Counted from the stretch's first letter, positions 1 through 7,518 are shown. The stretch is 9,860 nucleotides of DNA from Flavobacteriales bacterium (GCA_002730985.1 PCBP01000010.1:31391-41250); one strand, 5' to 3'. Notes: generated from the sequence alone by a model not told the origin. A program made the numbers and translations.

Positions 1-108
1 AAGTTCCACAATTTTAGTGTAGAGTTTTTGCTCATATATAATATGTTTAAAGTTCATACACCAATATTAACGCACTCTACTATATTATAGTATATTATAT
101 GCTAACTA
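1..108. repeat. AT-rich gene-free stretch downstream of the sigma factor gene, with a tandem AT repeat
   Basis: No coding region is supported here. The 10-base unit TATATTATA(G/T) occurs twice in tandem at 81-90 and 91-100. CTATA-T-TATAG at 80-90 can form a small hairpin 19 bases past the stop codon of the minus-strand sigma gene. GTAGAGT (19-25) and ACTCTAC (74-80) form a 7-base inverted pair about 48 bases apart. Any of these might help end the sigma transcript, but the stems are short and AT-only, and no clear T-tract follows. AT-rich DNA produces such patterns by chance, so a terminator role is only a suggestion. Confidence 0.3.
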
Positions 109-693
109 TTATTGAGAAAGATCAATATTCTTCTGCTTAGTTAGATTTCTTAGGTTAATAAGAGCATACCGCATCCTACCTAACGCAGTATTAATACTAA
201 CACCCGTTATCTCTGATATTTTTTTAAATGACATATCTTCAAAATATCTCATTCTTAAAACCTCCATCTGATCCTCAGGCAAATCCTGAATAAGCTTGTT
301 TAAATCAGCATGAACTCTTTTACGAATCATCTCTTCATCTTGAACTCTATTGCCATTACTTATTACATCAAAGATATTAAATTCATCAGTAGGCCTAATA
401 TTCTTCATTTTAGATTCCTTGCGAAAATGATCAATAACCAGATTATGAGCGATCCGCATCATCCATGGCAAGAATTTCCCCTCTTCATTGTACTTTCCTC
501 TTTGTAAAGAGTTAATGACCTTTATAAAAGTGTCCTGAAAGATATCTTCAGAAAGATCTTTATTCCTAATTTTAGACATTATGAAAGCAAATACTCTGCT
601 TTTATGACGCATCAATAATTTCTCAAACGATGTGTTATCACCATTTAAATAATTTTTTACTAATTCTTGATCTGATAGAACGCTAGTCAACAT
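109..693 (-). CDS. ECF-type sigma-70 family RNA polymerase sigma factor
   Basis: A 194-residue alternative sigma factor of the extracytoplasmic-function (ECF) type, expected to bind core RNA polymerase and direct it to a limited promoter set. Region 2 spans about residues 24-92, with the core-binding stretch DLSEDIFQDTFIKVI (46-60) and the -10-recognition helix WMMRIAHNLVIDHFRK (77-92). A variable linker follows (about 93-130). Region 4 spans about 133-184, with LPEDQMEVLRMRYFEDMSF and the helix-turn-helix ISEITGVSINTALGRMR. Regions 1 and 3 are absent, as is usual for ECF factors. The length is typical. The start is an ATG at 691-693. No anti-sigma gene lies on the visible downstream side, although only 108 bases are available there. 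The gene is divergent from uvrA; I recall this pairing from other Bacteroidota genomes but cannot verify it here. The sigma family is clear; the regulon and signal cannot be read from the sequence. Confidence 0.95.
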   Translation of the reverse strand: MLTSVLSDQELVKNYLNGDNTSFEKLLMRHKSRVFAFIMSKIRNKDLSEDIFQDTFIKVINSLQRGKYNEEGKFLPWMMRIAHNLVIDHFRKESKMKNIRPTDEFNIFDVISNGNRVQDEEMIRKRVHADLNKLIQDLPEDQMEVLRMRYFEDMSFKKISEITGVSINTALGRMRYALINLRNLTKQKNIDLSQ

Positions 694-779
694 ATACTTA
701 GTTTTTAGTTAATAAAAATTTAAAGTAAATGTTTCTTTATAAGCGTATTTTGTGTTTATTAATTTAACAATTGGAATGG

Positions 780-810
780 CAAATGTAGGCAAACATTTTT
801 AATTATACAA
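780..810 (-). promoter_or_regulatory. Predicted Bacteroidota-type promoter for the ECF sigma gene
   Basis: Read on the minus strand, TACATTTG (787 to 780) matches the Bacteroidota -7 consensus TAnnTTTG. A TTG (810 to 808, inside TTTG) lies 20 bases upstream, within the usual spacing of about 17-23. Transcription would start roughly at 770-775, leaving an untranslated leader of about 80 bases before the ATG at 693. This is the only site in the window with both elements intact, so it is the best-supported promoter. It implies use of the housekeeping sigma factor rather than obvious autoregulation. Confidence 0.6.
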
Positions 811-830
811 ACGGAATTGTTTAAGTTTGC
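789..830. repeat. Inverted repeat GCAAAC / GTTTGC in the divergent control region
   Basis: GCAAAC (789-794) and GTTTGC (825-830) are exact reverse complements separated by 30 bases. A further AAAC (809-812) and GTTT (819-822) pair is nested inside. The left arm abuts the sigma gene -7 box and the right arm overlaps the candidate uvrA -7 box. A dimeric regulator bound here could affect both genes. However, CAAA/TTTG is also part of the promoter consensus, so two back-to-back promoters would create this symmetry without any regulator. Confidence 0.3.
822..829 (+). promoter_or_regulatory. Candidate -7 promoter element for uvrA
   Basis: TAAGTTTG matches TAnnTTTG and lies 22 bases before the uvrA ATG, which would give a leader of roughly 15-20 bases. 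No TTG is found at the expected distance upstream; only a T-run at 796-800 lies there. The site is therefore half a promoter by consensus and could be weak or activator-dependent. It sits about 11 bases from the -33 element of the opposing sigma promoter, so polymerases at the two sites would probably interfere with each other. Confidence 0.4.
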
Positions 831-851
831 AGATTACGCTAAATATTGATA

Positions 852-3617
852 ATGAAAATTGGCAATAACACTACCGAAAATATTGAGATCAAAGGTGCTA
901 AACAGCATAATCTTAAAAACATATCACTTAAGATACCAAAAAACAAATTGGTTGTTATCTCTGGAGTATCAGGAAGCGGAAAATCATCATTAGCCTTTGA
1001 TACCTTATTTGCTGAGGGGCAAAGAAGATACATTGAAAGTCTTTCATCATACGCCCGTCAATTCCTTGGAAAATTACAGAAACCTGATGTAGATGAAATA
1101 ATTGGAATCTGCCCGGCAATTGCTATTGAACAAAAAACAACCACCAAAAATCCTAGATCAACTATCAGTACATCAACTGAGATTTATGACTATCTTAAAC
1201 TGCTTTTCGCAAGAATAGGGAGAACGTACTCACCAATATCAGGAAAAGAAGCACGACGACATCAAGTAAGTGATGTTGTTGATTTTATTATTCAACAAAA
1301 AGAAGACTCTACTATCGTAATACTTGCAGAGAATATAAAGAAAGATCCTAATTTACTAACTACTCTAAACCAACAAGGATTCTCTAGAGTTTATTTTAAC
1401 GAAGAAATCCACAAAATCAACACACTCATAAATAAGGGCATTCCTGAACAAAAAATATCAATTGTAATTGACAGAATAATACCAGAACAAATTGATAATT
1501 ATGACCGAATCGCTGACTCAATACAGACCGCTTTTTTTGAAGGAAATGGAAAATGCGCAATACTAATAAGGAATAATATAACAAGGTTCTCAAATAAATT
1601 TGAACTTGATGAAATTATATTTGAAAAACCCTCGGCTAACTTTTTTGCTTTTAACAACCCTTATGGAGCATGTAAAGTATGTGAAGGATACGGTTCAATT
1701 TTAGGAGTTGACAAAAAGAAAGTAATTGTGGATGATAAATTATCTGTCTACCAGGGGGTAGTGGCATGTTGGAATGGAGAAAAACTAAGCATATGGAAAG
1801 ACAGGTTTATTATCCGCTCAGGCAAATATAATTTTCCAATACACAAACCTTATTATGCATTATCAGCAAAAGACAAGGATCTGTTATGGAACGGAAAAGA
1901 TAAATGTAAAGGAATTTATCAATTTTTCCAAAAACTAGAGAATGATAAATACAAAATACAAAACAGAGTGCTTATCTCTAGATATAGAGGAAAGACCCTC
2001 TGTAGTAATTGCGAAGGGAGCAGATTAAGGAAAGATGCGCTTTATGTGAAAGTATCCGATAAGAATATTGATGAAATCAATAGAATGAGTATTTCAACAG
2101 CAATAGACTTTTTCAATAATATAAAGCTAAGTGATACTGAAAAAGAAATTGCAGATAGACTGATTCTAGAAATTAAAAGTAGACTATACTATATTAATGA
2201 GGTAGGTCTAGGCTACCTAACCCTTAATAGGAAATCAAATACTCTATCAGGAGGAGAATCACAAAGAATAAATCTTGCTACCTCCATTGGGAGCTCACTT
2301 GTAGGAGCAATGTATATCCTAGATGAACCTAGTATTGGGCTACACTCTAAAGACACTGAAAGACTTATCAGAATATTAAAAGAACTTAGAGATATAGGCA
2401 ATACCGTTATTGTAGTAGAACATGATGAAGAGATAATGTGGGAGGCTGATGAAATAATTGATATTGGAATAGAAGCAGGTGTTAATGGTGGAGAGATAAT
2501 CTATCAGGGTCACCTAAAAGACATCTTTAAAGAGACGAAAAGTTTAACTACTAAATATTTATCTAGAAATTTAGAAATCTCGATACCAAAAGAAAGGAGA
2601 ATATTAAGAAACAGAATCTCACTAAAAGGAATAAATCAGCATAACTTAAAAAACATCAACATTGATATTCCTATTGGTGGCCTAACTCTTATAACGGGCA
2701 TGAGTGGTTCAGGAAAATCAACACTCATCAGAGACGTTCTGAGACCTGCAATCAATAATTATTTTGGCAGTTATTCAAAGGAAAACAACAACTATAAAGA
2801 CATCAATATCAGTAGCAAAACTCTTAATAGATTAGAATTTATTGACCAGAATCCAATTGGAAAATCATCAAGATCAAACCCATCCACATATATAAAAGTA
2901 TATGATGATATTCGGAAATTATTTTCAAGCCAACCTCTATCAGAGAGCAGAAAATATACGCCTGGTTTCTTCTCTTTTAATGTTGATGGAGGTAGATGTG
3001 ATAACTGCAAAGGAGAAGGAGAGATTACAGTTGAGATGCAATTTATGGCTGATGTTTATCTAGAGTGTGAGCAATGTAAAGGTAAAAGATTCAAAGAAGA
3101 AATCCTAGAAATAAAATTTTCTGATAAAAACATCTCTGATATTCTAGATTTATCAGTTAATGAAGCAATCAAATTCTTTGAACACAATAAAAAGACAAAA
3201 ATAGCCAAAAGAATCCAGCCCCTAAAAGATGTCGGACTAGGCTATGTGAAACTAGGACAGTCTTCTAATACACTGAGTGGTGGAGAAGCCCAACGAATCA
3301 AATTAGCCTTATTCTTAAGTAAAGGAAATACAATAGAAAAAACACTATTTATTTTTGACGAGCCTACAACTGGTTTACATTTTCATGATATAAATAAATT
3401 ACTAAATTCCTTCTATGCGTTAATTGAGAAAGGGCATACAATTATTTGCATTGAACATAATATGGATGTTATAAAATGTGCTGACTGGGTTATCGACTTA
3501 GGTCCTGAAGGAGGGGATAAGGGGGGGGAAATAGTTTTTGAAGGCACTCCAGAAAAAATGATTAAATCAAAAGAATCAATCACTGGGAAATATCTAAGAA
3601 AGAAACTAACTACCTGA
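852..3617 (+). CDS. uvrA: Excinuclease ABC subunit A (UvrA)
   Basis: The DNA-damage recognition ATPase of nucleotide excision repair, which acts as a dimer with UvrB to find lesions and load UvrB for UvrC incision. The ATG at 852 (921 residues) is preferred over an in-frame TTG at 846. From that ATG, the first ABC module has Walker A GVSGSGKS (38-45), signature LSGGESQR (465-472), Walker B with DEP (491-493) and switch His 524. The second has Walker A GMSGSGKS (616-623), signature LSGGEAQR (808-815), DEP (836-838) and switch His 869. The C-terminal zinc module is complete: CDNC (716-719), 19 residues, CEQC (739-742). The N-terminal zinc module keeps only its second pair (CKVC, 274-277); the expected first CxxC is replaced by ELDEIIF. 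Another CxxC occurs at 384-387 (CSNC). The length fits Bacteroidota UvrA. All ATPase motifs are intact. Some Bacteroidota carry more than one UvrA paralogue, so whether this is the main copy is not settled here. Confidence 0.97.
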   Translation: MKIGNNTTENIEIKGAKQHNLKNISLKIPKNKLVVISGVSGSGKSSLAFDTLFAEGQRRYIESLSSYARQFLGKLQKPDVDEIIGICPAIAIEQKTTTKNPRSTISTSTEIYDYLKLLFARIGRTYSPISGKEARRHQVSDVVDFIIQQKEDSTIVILAENIKKDPNLLTTLNQQGFSRVYFNEEIHKINTLINKGIPEQKISIVIDRIIPEQIDNYDRIADSIQTAFFEGNGKCAILIRNNITRFSNKFELDEIIFEKPSANFFAFNNPYGACKVCEGYGSILGVDKKKVIVDDKLSVYQGVVACWNGEKLSIWKDRFIIRSGKYNFPIHKPYYALSAKDKDLLWNGKDKCKGIYQFFQKLENDKYKIQNRVLISRYRGKTLCSNCEGSRLRKDALYVKVSDKNIDEINRMSISTAIDFFNNIKLSDTEKEIADRLILEIKSRLYYINEVGLGYLTLNRKSNTLSGGESQRINLATSIGSSLVGAMYILDEPSIGLHSKDTERLIRILKELRDIGNTVIVVEHDEEIMWEADEIIDIGIEAGVNGGEIIYQGHLKDIFKETKSLTTKYLSRNLEISIPKERRILRNRISLKGINQHNLKNINIDIPIGGLTLITGMSGSGKSTLIRDVLRPAINNYFGSYSKENNNYKDINISSKTLNRLEFIDQNPIGKSSRSNPSTYIKVYDDIRKLFSSQPLSESRKYTPGFFSFNVDGGRCDNCKGEGEITVEMQFMADVYLECEQCKGKRFKEEILEIKFSDKNISDILDLSVNEAIKFFEHNKKTKIAKRIQPLKDVGLGYVKLGQSSNTLSGGEAQRIKLALFLSKGNTIEKTLFIFDEPTTGLHFHDINKLLNSFYALIEKGHTIICIEHNMDVIKCADWVIDLGPEGGDKGGEIVFEGTPEKMIKSKESITGKYLRKKLTT
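3521..3528 (+). repeat. G8 homopolymer within the uvrA coding sequence
   Basis: Eight consecutive G bases encode part of the conserved C-terminal motif GPEGGDKGGE (the Lys, Gly, Gly and Glu codons, residues 890-893 from the ATG). In this AT-rich window it is the longest G run seen. Gly-Gly could be encoded without a run, and neighbouring genes mostly use GGA or GGT. Such tracts are prone to strand slippage; a one-base change would alter the last 30 or so residues and the stop codon, which overlaps ruvX. Confidence 0.7.
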
Positions 3618-4020
3618 AATCCAAGTAATCCTGTAATATAATAGTAGCACTTACCTCATCAACTAAGGCTTTATTTTGTCTCGCTTGCTTTTTAATCCCA
3701 CTTGCCAATATACTCTGTTTTGCAATCTTAGAGGTAAATCTCTCATCAATCTGACGCAAAAGAATCCCTGGATACAATTTCTGTAATTTTTTTACAAAAC
3801 TATTGACATCTCTTGTATTATCAGTGCATGTCCCATCAAGATTCTTAGGGTCACCCACAACAAAACATTCAATATCTTCCTTAAGTACAATATTAGAAAT
3901 GAAATCATTAAGTTTATGTGTGTCAACAGTAGTTAAACCACTAGCGATAATCTGCATAGAATCTGTTATTGCAATTCCTGTACGTTTTGCACCATAATCA
4001 ATACCTAGCAATTTTCCCAT
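3610..4020 (-). CDS. ruvX: RuvX/YqgF family Holliday junction resolvase-like nuclease
   Basis: A 136-residue RNase H-fold nuclease of the RuvX/YqgF family, implicated in Holliday junction resolution and, in E. coli, in 16S rRNA 5'-end processing. Family motifs appear in order: GIDYGAKRTGIA (6-17) with catalytic Asp8; VVGDPKNLDGT (54-64), where the family more usually has VGLPxNxDGT, so Asp57 replaces the common Leu; IDERFTS (91-97) with the acidic pair Asp92-Glu93; and VDEVSATIILQDYL (120-133) with Asp121. All expected acidic active-site positions are present, and the length is normal for the family. The ATG shares its A with the stop codon of the upstream peptidase gene (TAATG), suggesting translation by reinitiation on that transcript. 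The 3' end overlaps the 3' end of convergent uvrA by 8 bases. Family assignment is firm; which of the two reported roles dominates cannot be told. Confidence 0.95.
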   Translation of the reverse strand: MGKLLGIDYGAKRTGIAITDSMQIIASGLTTVDTHKLNDFISNIVLKEDIECFVVGDPKNLDGTCTDNTRDVNSFVKKLQKLYPGILLRQIDERFTSKIAKQSILASGIKKQARQNKALVDEVSATIILQDYLDFR

Positions 4021-7000
4021 TAATATTTCACGATCTGGTAGGTAATACCCTCTGGCATTACTTTCACAGTATATGTGCCTGCTGAATATTCTTTCAAATC
4101 AAAAGTAGTCCGTACTGATTGATTGCCTAAAGATGAAATGAGCCTTCCATTATTATCAAGTATCTCAACAATATGATTATTAATATCATTAAAAGTTAAA
4201 CTAAAAGAACCCTTGGTAGGATTAGGGAAAAGTTCAAAATTAAAGTCTAATTGATCAATATTAGTAGTTTGCCCTAAATCAATTGGAGGAAAAACAATAT
4301 AGTCTAACCATGCGCAGTCTTGACCATCTGAAATAGCACCATCTTTATCATACTCCCATTCAAAATCATGATTGCCAACTGTAACAGGAAAAGAAACAAA
4401 ACTCCATGCATTATCAATGCCTGACCATTCTCCCTGCTTATTTCCATCAATATAAAATTGCAAGAAATCATAATTTTGTTCAGAAGAAACAAACTTAAAA
4501 AATGATATATCTCCTGGGGCAGTTACATCAACAGTTATATTAAGATGTGAAACCTCACTGTCAGGAACAGATCCCGATCTTGTAGAGTTATTACCCTCAT
4601 AAACATTAATATTATCTATAGTCCATGGAAAATTGATGTCATTTACCCATGCATATTGTGTAAAATCACCAGTTTCATAATCTTCATCAATAATACCGAT
4701 AACCTGACTAAAAATGTTACTATACAAGTAAATGCTGTCTGTTACATCAAATGAGAACTCAGCTAATGTTCCTGCTGGCGTATTTGCATCAATTGTAATA
4801 TTAAAAGTGGCGGATTGTTGTCCATTCACAGCTAGAGAAGCAATATTTGACGTTACAGAATTAACTGTAACATAAGAAGACAAAGAACCTAAAGTCGCTA
4901 TCAAACCATCTATGTCGGCATGACCTATATTTGTTACATCAACAATCAAATCTAAAGTCTCACCAGCATCTAATGATCCATTACCATTGCCAAATATCGC
5001 ATCATCAATTGTAAAATTAGTGTGATCCAAAACTGGAGCATTTAGAACTACATTGACCGTTGAAATCCAAATATTTCCTAAATTATCAGATATGGTTAAT
5101 GTAAAAGCTACTACATGCTGATCAGGGACAAAAGAAGCTACTTGAAAACTAAAAGGGGTTGGAATTGAAGCAATCTGCGAAGCATTAATTAATGGTATAT
5201 TAATACTAGTGTTTATTAGTGTCACATAAGGATCCGTAGTAGATATTACTACGTTAACACTATTTGCATTAACTGAACCTACATTATGCAGATCAACCGT
5301 CATGTCAATAAGTTCATTGTAATCAACAAGAGAGTTATTATTGCCTCCAATATCATTAACAACACTAGAAGCATAAATCACATATGGTCCATTAGGAGAA
5401 ATAATTTGCACTGTACCTTCATATGGCTGTTTGAATTGTTTTGTAATTACAATGTCAGCAATACCAACATTAGAAATAGCGGGAAAGGTTAGGTTTACTA
5501 TTCCAGTTGCATCAGCCAATTGAGCATCAAGCAACACCCCATTCATTGATATTGCTACATAAGCATTTTCTTCGGTATTAACTGTAAATGTATTTGTACC
5601 AATAGGAGTCGCTGCCACATGAGAAGCCGTAAGAACAGTTGGGACTCCAATATATGGCATTAAAGATGGGTCTCCCATTATATGATAGATTTCCCAATAA
5701 TACTGCTCGGAACCACCAGCTTGAGTAACAGCTAGGTTTCCTGCGTGTATCATCTGCCCTGTTGTAATAAACCAATCAGCTTGTTGCTCTCCATTCTCAT
5801 GCATTAAGCAATCATATAATGCTAAACCTGTACCTGCATATGTAGGGTTAGCAGAAATACTCCCATTACCAACAGCCCACCAATAATCTTCATCCCAATA
5901 GGTATTGTTACTACCCCCTATATAGCCAACCGCACCTTTATTACTTGCTCTCAATATTGCCTCGCCAAAACACTCTGCCACATCAAATTTATTGGATTGA
6001 CAACAATTCCCTACCATGACGCCATATTGGTCATAATTTTGAAGGCTACTAATATCAGAAGTTTCAAAAGAAGGGTCTGACCAGCCCGCAGGACCACAGT
6101 GTGCCGTATAATTTGCAAAACCTACTCCAGCACTCACATCCGCAATGATAGCTGCAGAAGCACCTGATTGATCAGAAGTAATAGGTGAGCCCGATCCATA
6201 AAGATAAGTGTGCGGTATTAGACCATGGGCTACATTGAAATAATAATCTGTTCCATAATTTATTTGCCCATTACCATAAGTTGAAGCCATAGAAGCATCA
6301 ACTCCTGCAACAAGTACCACCTCATCTAAAAATGATGGATCAGGAAATGTAAACTTCTCGTGTGTTAACGTCTTGTTAACCTGCGTCTCAACTTCACCTA
6401 CATTAGTTGCAGAGAACCTACCATAATACATTTCAGGATAAAAATCCCCTCCTCCATCAAATTCACAATAATACATATCAGAGAGATGTGATCCAGAATT
6501 TCCTGAAAAAGAAGGAACCTGACCATCATCCCCAATAATTAATAAATAGGTTGGTGCCGGATTACTAGTTGTAGCATTGTCATACATGTTTTTAATGAAT
6601 GCATGTATAGATGAAGTAGTATTCCCAACATTAGGATCATTAGTATATCCTTCAACAACCATGAACCCCTTGCGAGTTTTCCAATCTACTAAAGGCTGTA
6701 TAGCTGCTTGAAAAGCAGGATCAGCGATGATTACATATTTAACTGGATAAGTCGTAATAATATCTTTATCCTGTAGAGGAAGATAGTTAATACAATTCTT
6801 AAATAAATGTTCAAATTCTGGAGAATAATATTTTTGTCTGTTAATCTTATTGCCCTCAAAATCAATATCTTTAAAGATAACCTTTACCTCTAACTTTGTC
6901 ACTACTTTTAACTCATTCGCTATAGGATTATAACTAAAAGGAGCCACAGACAATCTGGCTAACTGCTGCCCCCTCATCTTACCTAAAAACTCTGTTTCAA

Positions 7001-7466
7001 TAAGATTCATATTATAAAAACCGTCATAATTATAATAATCCTGATTAAAATAAAAAGGTGCATCAGCAGCATTCTCACTCTTTGATAATGATGGCTGATA
7101 TGGAAAGACTGGATGGTTAATTCCATAATCAGATAAAGAAATGATTTTCTCTTCTTTATTCAGAATCTTAACTGAGATATTAGATCCAAAAGGAATATTA
7201 ATTAACTCCTCCAAGACAGGCAGTTCTGGGTTTCCTCTTTTAGCATCCTCTCCATAGCCACTAACAAGTAATTTCACAAACTCATTAGCATCCTTTTTAA
7301 CTATGACTGTATTAATTTCAGACAAATGATTTACGAAAGTAAACCCTGACAATGATTTAGATGTAATTGCAAACTGATTAGATGTTTCCTTTAATTTTAT
7401 ATCCTTTGCACTTAATGAGCAAGACAATACAGTGACTAAAATTAGTAGTGATTTCAAGAATTTCAT
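4020..7466 (-). CDS. Secreted C25 (gingipain, Kgp-like) cysteine peptidase with T9SS type A sorting domain
   Basis: An 1148-residue exported cysteine endopeptidase. From the ATG at 7466: signal peptide 1-20 (likely cut after LSA); N-terminal prodomain about 21-240; C25 catalytic domain about 242-608. The latter contains AGVD (Asp390), NYTAHCG (His456), VGNCC (nucleophile Cys489) and YWDED (Asp527). From memory of P. gingivalis Kgp these align with Asp388, His444, Cys477 and the S1 residue Asp516; the His-to-Cys spacing is 33 in both. Lys-specific cleavage is therefore inferred. An Ig-like domain (about 610-688) follows, with VAISMNG as in gingipains, then two related beta-sandwich repeats (about 693-808 and 809-924), each opening with an Asn/Gly/Asp-rich loop. 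Next come a MAM or cleaved-adhesin-like jelly roll (about 925-1061) and a T9SS type A sorting domain (1076-1148, with PNPTKGSF and GTYTVKV). An in-frame GTG at 7487 is less likely because it overlaps the promoter box. The gene is upstream of, and translationally linked to, ruvX. The natural substrate is unknown. Confidence 0.93.
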   Translation of the reverse strand: MKFLKSLLILVTVLSCSLSAKDIKLKETSNQFAITSKSLSGFTFVNHLSEINTVIVKKDANEFVKLLVSGYGEDAKRGNPELPVLEELINIPFGSNISVKILNKEEKIISLSDYGINHPVFPYQPSLSKSENAADAPFYFNQDYYNYDGFYNMNLIETEFLGKMRGQQLARLSVAPFSYNPIANELKVVTKLEVKVIFKDIDFEGNKINRQKYYSPEFEHLFKNCINYLPLQDKDIITTYPVKYVIIADPAFQAAIQPLVDWKTRKGFMVVEGYTNDPNVGNTTSSIHAFIKNMYDNATTSNPAPTYLLIIGDDGQVPSFSGNSGSHLSDMYYCEFDGGGDFYPEMYYGRFSATNVGEVETQVNKTLTHEKFTFPDPSFLDEVVLVAGVDASMASTYGNGQINYGTDYYFNVAHGLIPHTYLYGSGSPITSDQSGASAAIIADVSAGVGFANYTAHCGPAGWSDPSFETSDISSLQNYDQYGVMVGNCCQSNKFDVAECFGEAILRASNKGAVGYIGGSNNTYWDEDYWWAVGNGSISANPTYAGTGLALYDCLMHENGEQQADWFITTGQMIHAGNLAVTQAGGSEQYYWEIYHIMGDPSLMPYIGVPTVLTASHVAATPIGTNTFTVNTEENAYVAISMNGVLLDAQLADATGIVNLTFPAISNVGIADIVITKQFKQPYEGTVQIISPNGPYVIYASSVVNDIGGNNNSLVDYNELIDMTVDLHNVGSVNANSVNVVISTTDPYVTLINTSINIPLINASQIASIPTPFSFQVASFVPDQHVVAFTLTISDNLGNIWISTVNVVLNAPVLDHTNFTIDDAIFGNGNGSLDAGETLDLIVDVTNIGHADIDGLIATLGSLSSYVTVNSVTSNIASLAVNGQQSATFNITIDANTPAGTLAEFSFDVTDSIYLYSNIFSQVIGIIDEDYETGDFTQYAWVNDINFPWTIDNINVYEGNNSTRSGSVPDSEVSHLNITVDVTAPGDISFFKFVSSEQNYDFLQFYIDGNKQGEWSGIDNAWSFVSFPVTVGNHDFEWEYDKDGAISDGQDCAWLDYIVFPPIDLGQTTNIDQLDFNFELFPNPTKGSFSLTFNDINNHIVEILDNNGRLISSLGNQSVRTTFDLKEYSAGTYTVKVMPEGITYQIVKY

Positions 7467-7486
7467 GGTATATTTTTTATTTACCA

Positions 7487-7518
7487 CAAAAATATAATAA
7501 TTATTCCTTAAATAACAC
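7487..7518 (-). promoter_or_regulatory. Candidate promoter for the C25 peptidase gene (and ruvX)
   Basis: Read on the minus strand, TATTTTTG (7494 to 7487) fits TAnnTTTG. The best -33 candidate is GTG (7518 to 7516), one mismatch from TTG, at a 21-base spacing. Transcription would begin near 7480, giving a leader of about 14 bases to the ATG at 7466. A GTG start at 7487 would then lie upstream of the transcript start, which is why the ATG was chosen. TAnnTTTG occurs by chance in AT-rich DNA, so this is a moderate call. Confidence 0.4.

Noticed and set aside
310..507. Plus-strand open frame opposite the sigma gene, and similar short frames opposite uvrA, ruvX and the C25 gene
   Set aside because: All are 60-70 codons, fully inside genes with clear motifs on the other strand, and resemble no known protein.
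846..851. TTG at 846 as the uvrA start
   Set aside because: An ATG two codons later begins the protein naturally. Nothing supports use of the rarer codon.
4100..4107. TACTTTTG on the minus strand inside the C25 gene as a separate ruvX promoter
   Set aside because: It matches TAnnTTTG but has no TTG at the right distance. Such a match is expected by chance every one or two kilobases in DNA this AT-rich.
7398..7466. Possible lipoprotein signal (VLSC) in the C25 peptidase
   Set aside because: A Leu before the Ser-Cys is a poor lipobox fit, and an ordinary LSA cleavage site follows. Signal peptidase I cleavage followed by T9SS export is the simpler reading.
7466..7487. GTG at 7487 as the start of the C25 peptidase
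   Set aside because: It would add seven residues before a good signal peptide and would overlap the predicted -7 box. The ATG at 7466 gives a standard Lys-hydrophobic-Ala signal sequence.
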